Source: Eubacterium ramulus
Lineage (GTDB): Bacteria; Bacillota; Clostridia; Lachnospirales; Lachnospiraceae
Direction of reading: 5' to 3'
Length of the DNA: 41,694 nucleotides
NCBI RefSeq assembly: GCF_003122485.1
Contig: NZ_JRFU01000076.1
Location: forward strand, 1-41,694
The notes below the pieces were generated by a model. It saw nothing but the letters and a program-made list of their open reading frames with translations, did not search any database and was not told where the DNA came from. This document shows positions 9,171-17,809 of the stretch, piece by piece; position 1 is the first letter of the stretch; every line of letters starts with the position of its first letter. A program made the position numbers and the translations under genes.

Positions 9171-10526
9171 ATGAAGAAACTTTCAACGGCAAAAATATGG
9201 CAGTTTGCAGCAGGTCAGTTTGGCTGGGCAATGCTGTCAGGAATTATTTCAAACTGGCTGGTATACTTTTATCAGCCGGATCAGGTAGCAATCAGTCAGG
9301 GACAGACGGTATTTATTCCACAGGGACTGGTGGTATTTGGTATTTTTACGATTATCGGAGGAATTACCGCGTTCGGACGTATTTTTGATGCGTTTACCGA
9401 TCCGATGATCGCATCGTTATCCGACCGGTGTACCTCGAAACACGGTCGAAGAATTCCGTTTTTGAAATGGGCATCCCTGCCCCTGGCACTTTCCACGGTG
9501 TTGGTGTTCTGGTCACCGGTGAATAAAAACAGCCGGATCAATGCAGTATTTTTATTAATTATGATTCTGGCATATTATTTATCAATTACGGCATATTGCA
9601 CACCTTATAATGCGCTGATTCCGGAACTCGGACATACGCAGCAGGAGCGTCTGAATATTTCCACAGTGATTTCTTTTACATTTATTGCAGGAACTGCAGT
9701 CGCTTATCTGGCACCGACGATCTGGGGCATGTTTATTCCGGCGTTTGGAAGAGTCGGGGCAATTCGTGTGACTTTTACGATTATGGCAGTGATTGCATTT
9801 ATCTGTATGCTTGTTCCGGTATTTTGTATCAAGGAAAAAGAGTATGTCAATACGGCTCCGGCAAAAGAATCCGCATTCCGTTCTCTTGTGGAAACATTTA
9901 AAAATGGGGAATTTCGCAAATTTGTCGGATCTGATATTTTTTACTGGATTGCACTGACCATGTTCCAGACCGGACTTCCGTTTTTTGTGACCAGTCTGTT
10001 ACGTCTTCCGGAGACAATGACAACGATTTATTTTGTTGGAATGACTGCATTGTCTCTGGTATTTTATATACCGGTTAATAAGCTGACACTGAAGATCGGA
10101 AAGAAAAAGATGATTCTGTTTGCATTTGTGGTATTCAGTCTGGCTTATTTTTATACCGGTTTTATGGGAAAAATTTCTTTGATATCGGAAAACGTACAGG
10201 GACTGATTCTTATGGTTGCAGCAGCGCTGCCGATGGCAATTTTCGGAATTCTCCCGCAGGCAGTTGTTGCAGATATCGCACAGAGTGATGCTATAACTTC
10301 CGGAAGCAACCGGGAAGGCATGTTTTATGCAGCAAGAACCTTTGCATTTAAACTTGGGCAGAGCCTTTCCATGCTGATTTTTACAGCTGTTTCTACGATT
10401 GGAGCGGGAAACGGAACCGGTTATCGAGTCGCAGCATTTGGAGCAGCAGTATTTTGCTGTGTTGGCGGTATTATCCTTGCGTTTTATAATGAAAAAAGAA
10501 TTAACGGGATTATTAGCGGGAAATAA
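9171..10526 (+). CDS. GPH-family (MelB-like) sugar:cation symporter, MFS fold
   Basis: Cytoplasmic-membrane secondary transporter of 451 residues with about 12 membrane segments. The N-terminal half carries the glycoside-pentoside-hexuronide family signature: GRIFDAFTDPMIASLSDR followed by KHGRRIPFLKWASLPLA, equivalent to the MelB cation-binding region and first cytoplasmic loop. The substrate cannot be read; known members carry oligosaccharides, pentosides, hexuronides or sulfoquinovose. The ATG follows AAAAGGAGACGG. The hydrolase start lies 24 bp beyond the stop codon, so the two are probably co-transcribed, and the TetR-type gene upstream is a likely regulator. The neighbouring hydrolase is not a glycosidase, so the imported compound may be an esterified or lipid-linked sugar; this is speculative. 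Confidence 0.88.
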   Translation: MKKLSTAKIWQFAAGQFGWAMLSGIISNWLVYFYQPDQVAISQGQTVFIPQGLVVFGIFTIIGGITAFGRIFDAFTDPMIASLSDRCTSKHGRRIPFLKWASLPLALSTVLVFWSPVNKNSRINAVFLLIMILAYYLSITAYCTPYNALIPELGHTQQERLNISTVISFTFIAGTAVAYLAPTIWGMFIPAFGRVGAIRVTFTIMAVIAFICMLVPVFCIKEKEYVNTAPAKESAFRSLVETFKNGEFRKFVGSDIFYWIALTMFQTGLPFFVTSLLRLPETMTTIYFVGMTALSLVFYIPVNKLTLKIGKKKMILFAFVVFSLAYFYTGFMGKISLISENVQGLILMVAAALPMAIFGILPQAVVADIAQSDAITSGSNREGMFYAARTFAFKLGQSLSMLIFTAVSTIGAGNGTGYRVAAFGAAVFCCVGGIILAFYNEKRINGIISGK

Positions 10527-10550
10527 TCTTATATGAAAAGGAATAACACT

Positions 10551-11522
10551 ATGGAAATTATACAGGAAATAAATTATGATGTAACGATGAAGGAAACGGT
10601 GGAGCTATATTTGAAACAACGATGTAAAAGTGGGTACACAGACAGTTCTGATGCAACAGGAAAATTGCATGTGATGCGTTATGAGGCAGACACCCCAAAA
10701 GGCGTAATCATGATCTGTCATGGATTTACGGAATCTTATCCGAAATATGATGAACTGGTCTATTACTTTTTGCAGGCTGGGTATCATGTGTATCTGGCGG
10801 AACATTGCGGACATGGATGGAGCTATCGTCTGACAGAAGATTCTTCGCTGGTACATATTGATACATGGAAACGTTATGTCAGAGATTTTCTGAAGGTTTG
10901 TCAGATGGCAAAAAAGGAATATCCGGATTTGCCGTTCAATCTGTTTGCCCATTCGATGGGAGGGGCGATTGGAGCGATTGCAGTATCATGGAAGCCAGAG
11001 TGGTTTGCACATGTGATTTTGAATTCACCGATGATCCGGCCGCATACCGCAAATGTTCCCTGGGGGATTTCTGCATCCGTATCAACGCTTCAGTGTCTGA
11101 TTGGAAAAGCAGAGCATTATGTCATGGGACAGAAACCTTATGATGCCAGCGAAACGTTTGAGACTAGTGCGTCAACATCAAAGGCGAGATTTACCCGGTT
11201 TAACGAACGCAGAAAAGCAACAAAAGAGATGCAGATCTGTGCGGCATCTTATGGCTGGTTGGCAAATGCTGCAAAGATGAACACTTACCTGATGCATCAT
11301 GCTTGGAAAACGTATACAGCCCCGATGCTGATCGTTCAGGCAGAGCAGGACGATTATGTGTGGACAAGTGAAATACAGAAATTTGCGGATAAGATTAAAA
11401 AGAACGGTGTGGCTGACTGTGAATATCTCTATCTGCCGGGAACTAAGCATGAAACCTATAGCAGCGATGATGAGACGATGGACAGGTATGTGAATACAGT
11501 GCTGGAATTTTTTCAGAAATAA
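10551..11522 (+). CDS. Alpha/beta hydrolase, monoacylglycerol lipase / S33-like
   Basis: Serine hydrolase of about 323 residues, probably cytosolic since no signal peptide is seen. The oxyanion segment is GVIMICHGFTESYPKYD, the nucleophile elbow is FAHSMGGAIGA (Ser135 from the chosen start), the acid is in the AEQDDYVW segment and the catalytic His in GTKHETYS. This is the pattern of lysophospholipases and monoglyceride lipases (Hydrolase_4). An ATG at 10533 is in frame, but the one at 10551 has AAGGA eight bases upstream and is preferred. It is co-directional and nearly contiguous with the GPH transporter, so it may act on the imported compound. The substrate is unknown. Confidence 0.85.
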   Translation: MEIIQEINYDVTMKETVELYLKQRCKSGYTDSSDATGKLHVMRYEADTPKGVIMICHGFTESYPKYDELVYYFLQAGYHVYLAEHCGHGWSYRLTEDSSLVHIDTWKRYVRDFLKVCQMAKKEYPDLPFNLFAHSMGGAIGAIAVSWKPEWFAHVILNSPMIRPHTANVPWGISASVSTLQCLIGKAEHYVMGQKPYDASETFETSASTSKARFTRFNERRKATKEMQICAASYGWLANAAKMNTYLMHHAWKTYTAPMLIVQAEQDDYVWTSEIQKFADKIKKNGVADCEYLYLPGTKHETYSSDDETMDRYVNTVLEFFQK

Positions 11523-11617
11523 CTTGTTAGATTTTTTTAATCGCTATATACTGTTTTACATGCAAGAATATGCGAAACAGCATAGAAAGACATAACAAAG
11601 CGAAGGAGAAACAAAAA

Positions 11618-11944
11618 ATGGGGATTTTTGATCGATTTAAGGTTTTAACGGTAAATGATGCTATCAATGAGTCAAGAACAGATAAAAATGCAGTGCTGAT
11701 TGATGTTCGTGCCAAGGATGTATATAAACGGGGATATATCAGTGGCAGTATCAATATTCCAATGATGCAGTTAGAACTGATCGAAAAACGTGTGCCGGAT
11801 AAGGAAAAGAAGATTTATATCGTTGGAAGCTATGATAATGATCCAAAAAAAGCTGCGAAAAAATTGAAAAAAATGGGATATGAAAATGCAATTCCGGGTG
11901 GAAGAATGGAAGAACATGAAGGCTCATTGAAGAAGCTGAAATAA
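11618..11944 (+). CDS. Rhodanese-fold protein lacking the catalytic cysteine
   Basis: Small cytosolic protein of 108 residues with the rhodanese layout: VLIDVRAKDVYKRGYISGSINIPMM (given in two pieces as the VLIDVR strand and the GSINIP motif), then a central strand IYIVGSY and the helix KKAAKKLKKMGYENA leading to GG. In active rhodaneses the loop after the central strand starts with Cys (CRSGNR-like). Here it reads GSYDNDP, and the protein has no cysteine at all. Sulfurtransferase activity is therefore unlikely, and a binding or regulatory role is more plausible. The start is chosen from GAAGGAG upstream of 11618 rather than the in-frame ATG at 11570. It stands alone, about 95 bp after the hydrolase gene. 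Confidence 0.75.
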   Translation: MGIFDRFKVLTVNDAINESRTDKNAVLIDVRAKDVYKRGYISGSINIPMMQLELIEKRVPDKEKKIYIVGSYDNDPKKAAKKLKKMGYENAIPGGRMEEHEGSLKKLK

Positions 11945-12027
11945 ATAGTAATTTGAGGCTATGTAAAAATATAACAGAAGCTTCCAAGAAAATTTGAAAT
12001 AAGTGCTAATAATTGTTAAATTAATTT

Positions 12028-12073
12028 ACAAATGCGGCATAATATCAAAAAAATGATATTATGCCGCATTTGT
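12028..12073. other. 20-bp perfect hairpin after the rhodanese-like gene
   Basis: The arms at 12028-12047 and 12054-12073 are perfectly complementary over 20 bp (ACAAATGCGGCATAATATCA) around an A6 loop. No clear T-run follows. It ends two bases before the proposed promoter of the folate cluster. It may act as a terminator for the upstream gene or as a DNA structure or protein site. Confidence 0.6.
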
Positions 12074-12074
12074 A

Positions 12075-12103
12075 TTGTGATTTGCGGAAAGAAAATATAT
12101 TAT
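12075..12103 (+). promoter_or_regulatory. Probable promoter of the folate cluster
   Basis: TTGTGA (12075-12080) and TATTAT (12098-12103) are separated by 17 bp, about 60 bp before the first gene (12163). It starts directly after the long hairpin at 12028-12073. Confidence 0.45.
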
Positions 12104-12162
12104 AGTATGAAGAGATAATTAGCAGGAACGCGAGGAGTCATGATATAGAATGAGAGCTGAAA

Positions 12163-12717
12163 ATGATGGAAAAGAAAGAAATCAGAAAACAGTATAAGAT
12201 GCTGCGAAATAAAATGAGCGAGATGGAAGTAAAAGAAAAATCAGATCGAATCTGCCAGAATATCATTTCAAGCAATTTATTTCAGCAGGCAGAAAAAATG
12301 CTGGTATATGCGCCGCTTGGAAATGAAGTAGATATCTGTCCGGTGATGGAAGAAGGCTGGCGGCAGCAGAAACGGATTGCTTTCCCGAAAGTATTTGGAG
12401 AAACAATGCGATATTTTGAAATCAGCAGTTTTTCACAACTGGAGGAAGGTACTTTTCATGTGATGGAACCGGTGGAGACAAATCCAATTGATTGGGAAGA
12501 AGCTCTGGTGCTTGTGCCGGGAGTAGCTTTTGACCGTCAGGGTAGCCGTATGGGATATGGCAAAGGCTACTATGACCGGTTTTTTGAAGGAAAAACAGAT
12601 TGTGTAAAAGTAGGAGTGGCTTATGAACTGCAGGTGGCGGATCAACTGCCAACAGAAGAAAATGATCTTCCTATGGAATATCTCGTGACAGAAAAAGGAG
12701 TATGGAAAAGGCAATGA
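12163..12717 (+). CDS. fau: 5-formyltetrahydrofolate cyclo-ligase
   Basis: Cytosolic enzyme that converts 5-formyl-THF to 5,10-methenyl-THF using ATP, recovering the storage or inhibitory folate form. Length (184 residues) is typical. Seen in order: KKEIRKQYKMLRNKM at the N terminus, the MLVYAPLGNEVD substrate segment, VLVPGVAFDRQGSRMGYG and the hallmark GYGKGYYDRF near residues 131-140. The stop codon overlaps the folC ATG in an ATGA arrangement, so the two genes are translationally coupled. This is the first gene of the folate cluster. The start could be the first or second of two adjacent ATG codons (12163 or 12166). Confidence 0.92.
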   Translation: MMEKKEIRKQYKMLRNKMSEMEVKEKSDRICQNIISSNLFQQAEKMLVYAPLGNEVDICPVMEEGWRQQKRIAFPKVFGETMRYFEISSFSQLEEGTFHVMEPVETNPIDWEEALVLVPGVAFDRQGSRMGYGKGYYDRFFEGKTDCVKVGVAYELQVADQLPTEENDLPMEYLVTEKGVWKRQ

Positions 12718-14081
12718 ATTATATAGAAGCAATGGATTTTCTGGAAGAAACAAAAAAATATGGCAGTCAGTTAGGTTTGACCAGCATTCAGAATCTGATG
12801 GCAGAACTTGGCAATATACAGGATGAAATTCCACTGGTGCATATCGGCGGTACAAACGGAAAAGGTTCTGTGGGCGCTATGCTTTCACAGGTCCTGACAG
12901 AATCCGGATATCGTGTGGGAAGATTCTGCACGCCGGATGTATTTGCTTATGAAGATGAATTTCAGATGAATGGTATAAATATAAAAAAAGAGCGGCTGGC
13001 ACAGCTTTTTACCAAGGTAAAAGCGGCCTGTGAGAAACTGGTGGCACAGGGAAAGGCACATCCTACCCGGTTTGAGGTGGAAACCGCGGCAGCTTTTTTA
13101 TGGTTTTATGAGGAAAAATGTGATATTGCATTGCTGGAAGTCGGAATGGGCGGTGCGACAGATGCGACCAATCTGATCAGAAAGCCACTGGTCAGCGTGT
13201 TGACATCCATCAGTATGGATCACATCCGTTTCCTTGGAAACTCACTGGCAGAGATCGCAACTGTAAAAAGCGGCATTATCAAATCGCAGGTGCCGATAGT
13301 TACCATGCAGCAGAAACCGGAGGCAATGGAAGTCATTAAAAGGAAAGCAGAAGAAATGCAGGCAGAACTGTTTCTTGCGGATGCCACGCAGGTCCAGAAT
13401 GTGACACAAATAGGTGGCCGGTATGCGTTTGAGTGGAAAACACCGATGAATAGTAATAAGGTATGTATTGCAGCGGATACTGTAAAAAATAATATTCGGA
13501 AAGACGAGTCAGCAAGTGATTCCCCATGCATTACGGTTAACCTGTCTCTCTGTGGTGCATTTCAGGTAGAAAATGCGGTCTGTGTGTTAAATATATTGCA
13601 TATTTTACAGAAAAAGTATCCGAAAATCACAGAAACTGTGATTCAACAGGGACTTTCACATACCACCTGGCACGGTCGTATGGAACAAATTGGAACGGAA
13701 CCGGATTTCTATCTGGATGGGGCACACAATGAAGATGCAGTGCGCAAACTGAGAAAAACATTGGACGATGGTTTTTCTGAGCGTAGAATCGTATATATTA
13801 TGGGCGTTCTGGCGGACAAAGATTATGAAAAAATGATTGCAATGATGTTTCAGCCGGGAGATCATGTGTATACAGTGACACCAAAGAATCCCCGTGCATT
13901 GGACGGAAAAGAGCTGGAAAAGCAACTTTTGAGACAAAATATTCACGCACAATATTGTGAAAATATCCAGGATGCGGTATTATATGCTTTACGGGATGCG
14001 CAGAAAGAGGATATGATACTGGCTTTTGGTTCTCTGTCATATCTGAGGGATGTGTGTAATACATATGAGAGTGAAAAATAA
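12714..14081 (+). CDS. folC: Folylpolyglutamate synthase / dihydrofolate synthase
   Basis: ATP-dependent Mur-ligase-like enzyme that adds glutamate to dihydropteroate and/or folates. The P-loop is IGGTNGKGSVGAM (about residues 42-54), followed by the Omega-loop region GYRVGRFCTPDV, LLEVGMGGATDATN and SMDHIRFLG; the C-terminal domain shows FYLDGAHNEDAV. Start 12714 (MNYIEAMDFL) overlaps the fau stop as ATGA and matches the usual FolC N terminus; an in-frame ATG at 12702 is possible. The link between the two domains (about residues 230-275) carries an extra hydrophilic stretch (KTPMNSNKVCIAADTVKNN and onward) longer than usual. No second folC is in the window, so it may do both reactions. Confidence 0.92.
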   Translation: MNYIEAMDFLEETKKYGSQLGLTSIQNLMAELGNIQDEIPLVHIGGTNGKGSVGAMLSQVLTESGYRVGRFCTPDVFAYEDEFQMNGINIKKERLAQLFTKVKAACEKLVAQGKAHPTRFEVETAAAFLWFYEEKCDIALLEVGMGGATDATNLIRKPLVSVLTSISMDHIRFLGNSLAEIATVKSGIIKSQVPIVTMQQKPEAMEVIKRKAEEMQAELFLADATQVQNVTQIGGRYAFEWKTPMNSNKVCIAADTVKNNIRKDESASDSPCITVNLSLCGAFQVENAVCVLNILHILQKKYPKITETVIQQGLSHTTWHGRMEQIGTEPDFYLDGAHNEDAVRKLRKTLDDGFSERRIVYIMGVLADKDYEKMIAMMFQPGDHVYTVTPKNPRALDGKELEKQLLRQNIHAQYCENIQDAVLYALRDAQKEDMILAFGSLSYLRDVCNTYESEK

Positions 14082-14287
14082 ACTACTGGTGTTAGGATAA
14101 AAATCACATAAGTAAATTAGTTCGTGTAGACAATTTGAGTAGCATTGATTGCAAAATTAGGTTAGTCAGATTAAAACTTTGCATGGAAGAGACAGTCGGA
14201 ATGGGTAAATTTGCATGAAAAAAATAATTTGATAATGGATAACACCAGAACAGTAACAGTTGCACAGAAACAGGAAAAGAAAGATTT

Positions 14288-14932
14288 ATGAAATTTACGG
14301 AAAAACTACTGAAACACCCGGAATTTTTGCAATTGCAGAAACGTGTGCAGGAGATGGAACAGGACAGAATGTACTGTCATCATGAACTGTCACATGCGCT
14401 GGATGTCTGCCGGATGGCATGGATGATGTATCTGGAAGATGAATATAGGACACATTTGAAAGACCATTGGCAAAAAACAGAAACGAGAGCGCATGTCAAT
14501 GCACTGGAAAACAATATGACAATTGCAGGACAACATGTGACAGATATGCAAAATGACAATGTTGACTATGCAGAGGAAACATACCTGAATGCAGATAACA
14601 TCCAAGAGAAAAAAGATCAGTTTTATGTGACCGGTCTGTTGCATGATATTGGCAGAGTGGCGCAGTATGAGACCGGGGAACATCACAGCGTTGCCGGTGT
14701 GCGGATTGCAAAAAAACTGTTGATGGAAATTGAATATCCGACAGAATGGATGAAGGAAACATTACAGATCGTGGGTGTGCATCATGGCAGAGAAGAAGAT
14801 GAAGGAGAGCTTTATACGATGGAATACTATATTCGCAGAGCGGATCATCTTTCAAGAAACTGTTTTTTCTGTGAGGCATCAGACTCCTGTAAATGGAAGA
14901 AAGAAGAACGTAATCAGACGATTTGCTGGTAA
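14288..14932 (+). CDS. HD-domain phosphohydrolase in the folate cluster
   Basis: Metal-dependent phosphohydrolase of the HD superfamily, 214 residues. The metal ligands are visible as His36 (ELSHALD), His119-Asp120 (GLLHDIGR), a second His group at 132-133 and 165-166, and Asp186 (RRADHLSR). The C terminus has a small Cys cluster (Cys192, Cys195, Cys201), which may hold a metal or simply be a family tail. About 55 mostly polar residues (roughly 53-110) separate helix one from the HD motif, longer than I expect for this family. It sits between folC and folP, 206 and 181 bp from them. A role in removing phosphate from dihydroneopterin triphosphate is attractive because that step has no other obvious enzyme here, but this is inference from position. 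Confidence 0.8.
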   Translation: MKFTEKLLKHPEFLQLQKRVQEMEQDRMYCHHELSHALDVCRMAWMMYLEDEYRTHLKDHWQKTETRAHVNALENNMTIAGQHVTDMQNDNVDYAEETYLNADNIQEKKDQFYVTGLLHDIGRVAQYETGEHHSVAGVRIAKKLLMEIEYPTEWMKETLQIVGVHHGREEDEGELYTMEYYIRRADHLSRNCFFCEASDSCKWKKEERNQTICW

Positions 14933-15113
14933 ACTTATAGTGAGGGCTAATGTGATTTTTTACATGAAAACAGTGGCTAAAATACAAAACAGTGAAGAAA
15001 AACGGAAATAGTCGATGATATATTTGATTTTAGAAGATATGGGAAACAGCTAGAAAAATTGCGGAACGTTTTGACAATAAAGAAGAACATAACAATTTAG
15101 TAGAGGGAAAGAA

Positions 15114-15920
15114 ATGATAATAGGAAAGAAAAATTTCGACACGGATCATGAGACTTATATTATGGGCATTTTGAATGTGACCCCGGATTCATTTTCTGAT
15201 GGTGGCAATTTCAATTGTATGGATGCTGCACTGCGTCATACAGAAGAAATGCTGGCAGAGGGAGCAGATATCATCGATATTGGTGGAGAATCTACCAGAC
15301 CGGGACATGTACAGATCACAGATCAGGAAGAAATTGACCGTGTGGCACCAATCATTGAGGCGGTAAAAGCCAGATTTGATGTTCCGGTATCTCTGGACAC
15401 TTATAAAAGTGCGGTAGCAGAAGCTGGAATTGCAGTCGGTGCGGATTTGATCAATGATATCTGGGGACTGAAATACGATCCGAAGATGGCAGATGTGATC
15501 GCAAAAGCAGATGCGGCATGTTGCCTGATGCATAATCGCGACAATAGCGATTATGGCGATTTTTTAAGTGAATGGTATCAGGAAACCGCCGAGTGCGTAG
15601 AACTGGCGAAAAAGGCTGGTATCGCAGATGACAGGATTATTCTGGATCCGGGCGTTGGATTTGGAAAAACTTATGAGCAGAATCTGACAACGATTAAATA
15701 TATGGATGATCTGAAAAAGCTGGGCTATCCGTTGTTGCTTGGAACTTCACGTAAATCTGTGATTGGACTGACGCTTGATACACCGGTGACTGACCGTGCT
15801 GTGGGAACAGCTGTTACGACTGTATTTGCCGTTCAGCAGGGGTATGCATTTGTGCGTGTGCATGATATAAAAGCTAATAAACAGGCTATTCAGATGACAA
15901 AAGCGATTTTGAATGCGTAA
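15114..15920 (+). CDS. folP: Dihydropteroate synthase
   Basis: Cytosolic TIM-barrel enzyme joining 6-hydroxymethyl-7,8-dihydropterin pyrophosphate with p-aminobenzoate; it is the sulfonamide target. It is 268 residues, normal size. Clear motifs are GILNVTPDSFSDGG (residues 18-31), DIIDIGGESTRPGH (pterin/pABA loop 2), VPVSLDTYK, LINDIWGLK, CLMHNRDN, RIILDPGVGFGK and LLLGTSRKS, ending with FVRVHDI. All active-site segments look intact. It lies downstream of the HD gene and upstream of the FolB-FolK fusion, which supplies its substrate. The ATG follows GAGGGAAAGAA, an acceptable ribosome site. Confidence 0.95.
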   Translation: MIIGKKNFDTDHETYIMGILNVTPDSFSDGGNFNCMDAALRHTEEMLAEGADIIDIGGESTRPGHVQITDQEEIDRVAPIIEAVKARFDVPVSLDTYKSAVAEAGIAVGADLINDIWGLKYDPKMADVIAKADAACCLMHNRDNSDYGDFLSEWYQETAECVELAKKAGIADDRIILDPGVGFGKTYEQNLTTIKYMDDLKKLGYPLLLGTSRKSVIGLTLDTPVTDRAVGTAVTTVFAVQQGYAFVRVHDIKANKQAIQMTKAILNA

Positions 15921-16056
15921 AAAATCTGGATGATTGGTCTTCGGATACCTGTAATGATGAAAATACAGATTCGAGACAGGAAAAAATGAAAATAAAAAGC
16001 TGGCTGTGGAAAATTCAGCCATTGGAATGCAAACAGAGAGGAGAGAAGAATCCGAT

Positions 16057-16887
16057 ATGGATCGTATTAAAATACAAAATCTGGAAGTATTCGGGCATCA
16101 TGGCGTATTTTCGGAAGAAACCAAACTGGGACAGAAGTTTCTGATCAATGCGACGTTATATACTGATACGAGAGCAGCAGGATATTCCGATGAACTGGAA
16201 TATTCCACAGATTATGGAAAAATCTGCCATTTTATGACAAAGTATATGCAGACACATACTTTTAAGTTGATCGAGGCTGTGGCAGAGCAGATGGCACAGG
16301 CATTGCTGCTGGAATTCCCTTTATTACAGAAGCTTGACCTAGAGATTCAGAAACCATGGGCACCGATTGGTCTGCCACTGGAAAATGTATCCGTAGAAAT
16401 CAGTCGTGGCTGGCATAAGGTGTATCTGTCTGTCGGTTCCAATCTCGGGGAACGGCAGCAGTTTTTGCAGGCAGCAGTGAACTTGTTGCATGAATGTAGA
16501 GAAATCCGTAAAGTAAAAGTATCCAATCTGATAGAGACAGCACCTTACGGCTATACAGATCAGCCGCCATTTTTAAATGGGGCAGTAGAACTGGAGACTT
16601 TATTTACACCGCAGGAATTACTGCATCTATTGAATAAAATCGAAGCAGAACTTGGTCGGGAACGTCTGATTCACTGGGGTCCACGTACTGTCGATCTGGA
16701 TATTATTTTTTATGACGATGAAATAATCGCAGAAGCGGATCTGATCATTCCACATGTGGATATGCAGAATCGCCTGTTTGTACTGGAACCATTGAATATG
16801 CTTTGTCCGGGAAAAGTACACCCGGTATTGCACAGAACGGTGGCACAACTGCGTCAGGAACTGCTGGAAAAGGCAGAACACAGATAA
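16057..16887 (+). CDS. folK: Bifunctional dihydroneopterin aldolase / HPPK (FolB-FolK fusion)
   Basis: Single chain of 276 residues carrying two consecutive folate steps. Residues 1-120 are dihydroneopterin aldolase (MDRIKIQNLEVFGHHGVFSEE, in pieces LEVFGHHGV; then YSTDYGKI, LIEAVAEQMA and the PWAPIGLPLENVSVEI tail). Residues from about 123 on are hydroxymethyl-dihydropterin pyrophosphokinase (VYLSVGSNLGERQQFL, TAPYGYTDQPPFLNGAVE, then LGRERLIHWGPRTVDLDII and IPHVDMQNRLFVLEPL). The domain order FolB then FolK is common in Firmicutes. An open frame extends upstream to 16006, but GAGGAGAG before 16057 and the family N terminus favour the later ATG. The product feeds FolP, encoded just upstream. 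Confidence 0.93.
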   Translation: MDRIKIQNLEVFGHHGVFSEETKLGQKFLINATLYTDTRAAGYSDELEYSTDYGKICHFMTKYMQTHTFKLIEAVAEQMAQALLLEFPLLQKLDLEIQKPWAPIGLPLENVSVEISRGWHKVYLSVGSNLGERQQFLQAAVNLLHECREIRKVKVSNLIETAPYGYTDQPPFLNGAVELETLFTPQELLHLLNKIEAELGRERLIHWGPRTVDLDIIFYDDEIIAEADLIIPHVDMQNRLFVLEPLNMLCPGKVHPVLHRTVAQLRQELLEKAEHR

Positions 16888-16924
16888 GTACTGATATAAA
16901 GAAAAAGAGTAATTGGAGTAGTAA

Positions 16925-17587
16925 ATGAAGAAATATAAATTTATTTTCTGGGACATGGACGGAACAATGGCAAACACCTACGAAGGCGTGAAAAAATGTC
17001 TGGAATATGCCCTGGAACCCTATGGAATTCATCTGGAAGGTGAACAGGAAATCCGTAAATTTATCGGACCGCCATTTCGCCTGTCTTTTAGAAAATATCT
17101 GGGATTTGAAGAGAATCAGATAGAGGAAGCAATTGCACGTTACCGGGAGCGTTATATTCCGACTGGTGTATATGAATGTGAATTGTTTGAAGGGATACGC
17201 GAGACGATTCAGGCTTTTCAAGAAGCCGGTTATATTCAGGTAATCACTTCTTCCAAGCCGGAGGCACAGTGCCGCCAGATCCTGGAAAAATTTAATCTGA
17301 TCTCAGAATTGGATGAAGTTGTGGGAGCAAGCCACGATGGGAAAATCGATACGAAAATGCAGGTATTGCGAGAGGCATTTCGTCGCATGGAACAGCAGTA
17401 TGCTGATTTTTCAAAAGAGAAAACCGTACTTCTTGGGGATACCCATTATGATGCGGATGGTGCAAAAGAAGCTGGCATTGACTGTATTGGAGTAAGCTAT
17501 GGATTTGGAACCGCAGAGGAATTACTGAGTGCCGGTGCAGTAGCAGTTTATGATGACCAGAAGATACTCAGAGAAGCATTGCTGTAG
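16925..17587 (+). CDS. HAD-superfamily phosphatase (phosphoglycolate phosphatase-like)
   Basis: Cytosolic phosphatase of 220 residues. HAD motif I is FWDMDGTMANT (nucleophile Asp within DMDGT, residues 9-13), motif II is ITSSKPEAQ, the lysine of motif III is in the following helix region, and motif IV is VLLGDTHYDADGAKEAG. The helical cap between residues 15 and 85 is the C1 type of Gph/PpaX enzymes. It starts 37 bp after folK on the same strand, so it probably belongs to the folate cluster. The substrate is unknown; phosphoglycolate, pyrophosphate or dihydroneopterin monophosphate are all conceivable, the last only from position. Confidence 0.85.
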   Translation: MKKYKFIFWDMDGTMANTYEGVKKCLEYALEPYGIHLEGEQEIRKFIGPPFRLSFRKYLGFEENQIEEAIARYRERYIPTGVYECELFEGIRETIQAFQEAGYIQVITSSKPEAQCRQILEKFNLISELDEVVGASHDGKIDTKMQVLREAFRRMEQQYADFSKEKTVLLGDTHYDADGAKEAGIDCIGVSYGFGTAEELLSAGAVAVYDDQKILREALL

Positions 17588-17809
17588 CGTATTACAATTT
17601 TGAAATGAAGTGAATTCTTACATCTACTGAAAAATGTATGCAAACGATATTTCTGAAATTATTCTTTAAAAAAGAAAGTTATCAGGAATAAGTGGATTCG
17701 TAATTGTTTGAGTGTACATAAGAAAATCAGAGAAGAAAGAATCACAGCAATTTATATAAAAAAAGAAAAATGGAGTCGTTGACACGAGCCAGAATTAAGG
17801 GAGGACGTC

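Noticed and set aside
12140-12148. Two-codon minigene ATG-ATA-TAG behind GAGGAG, upstream of fau
   Set aside because: The ribosome site is only two bases from the ATG, and such short matches are expected by chance.
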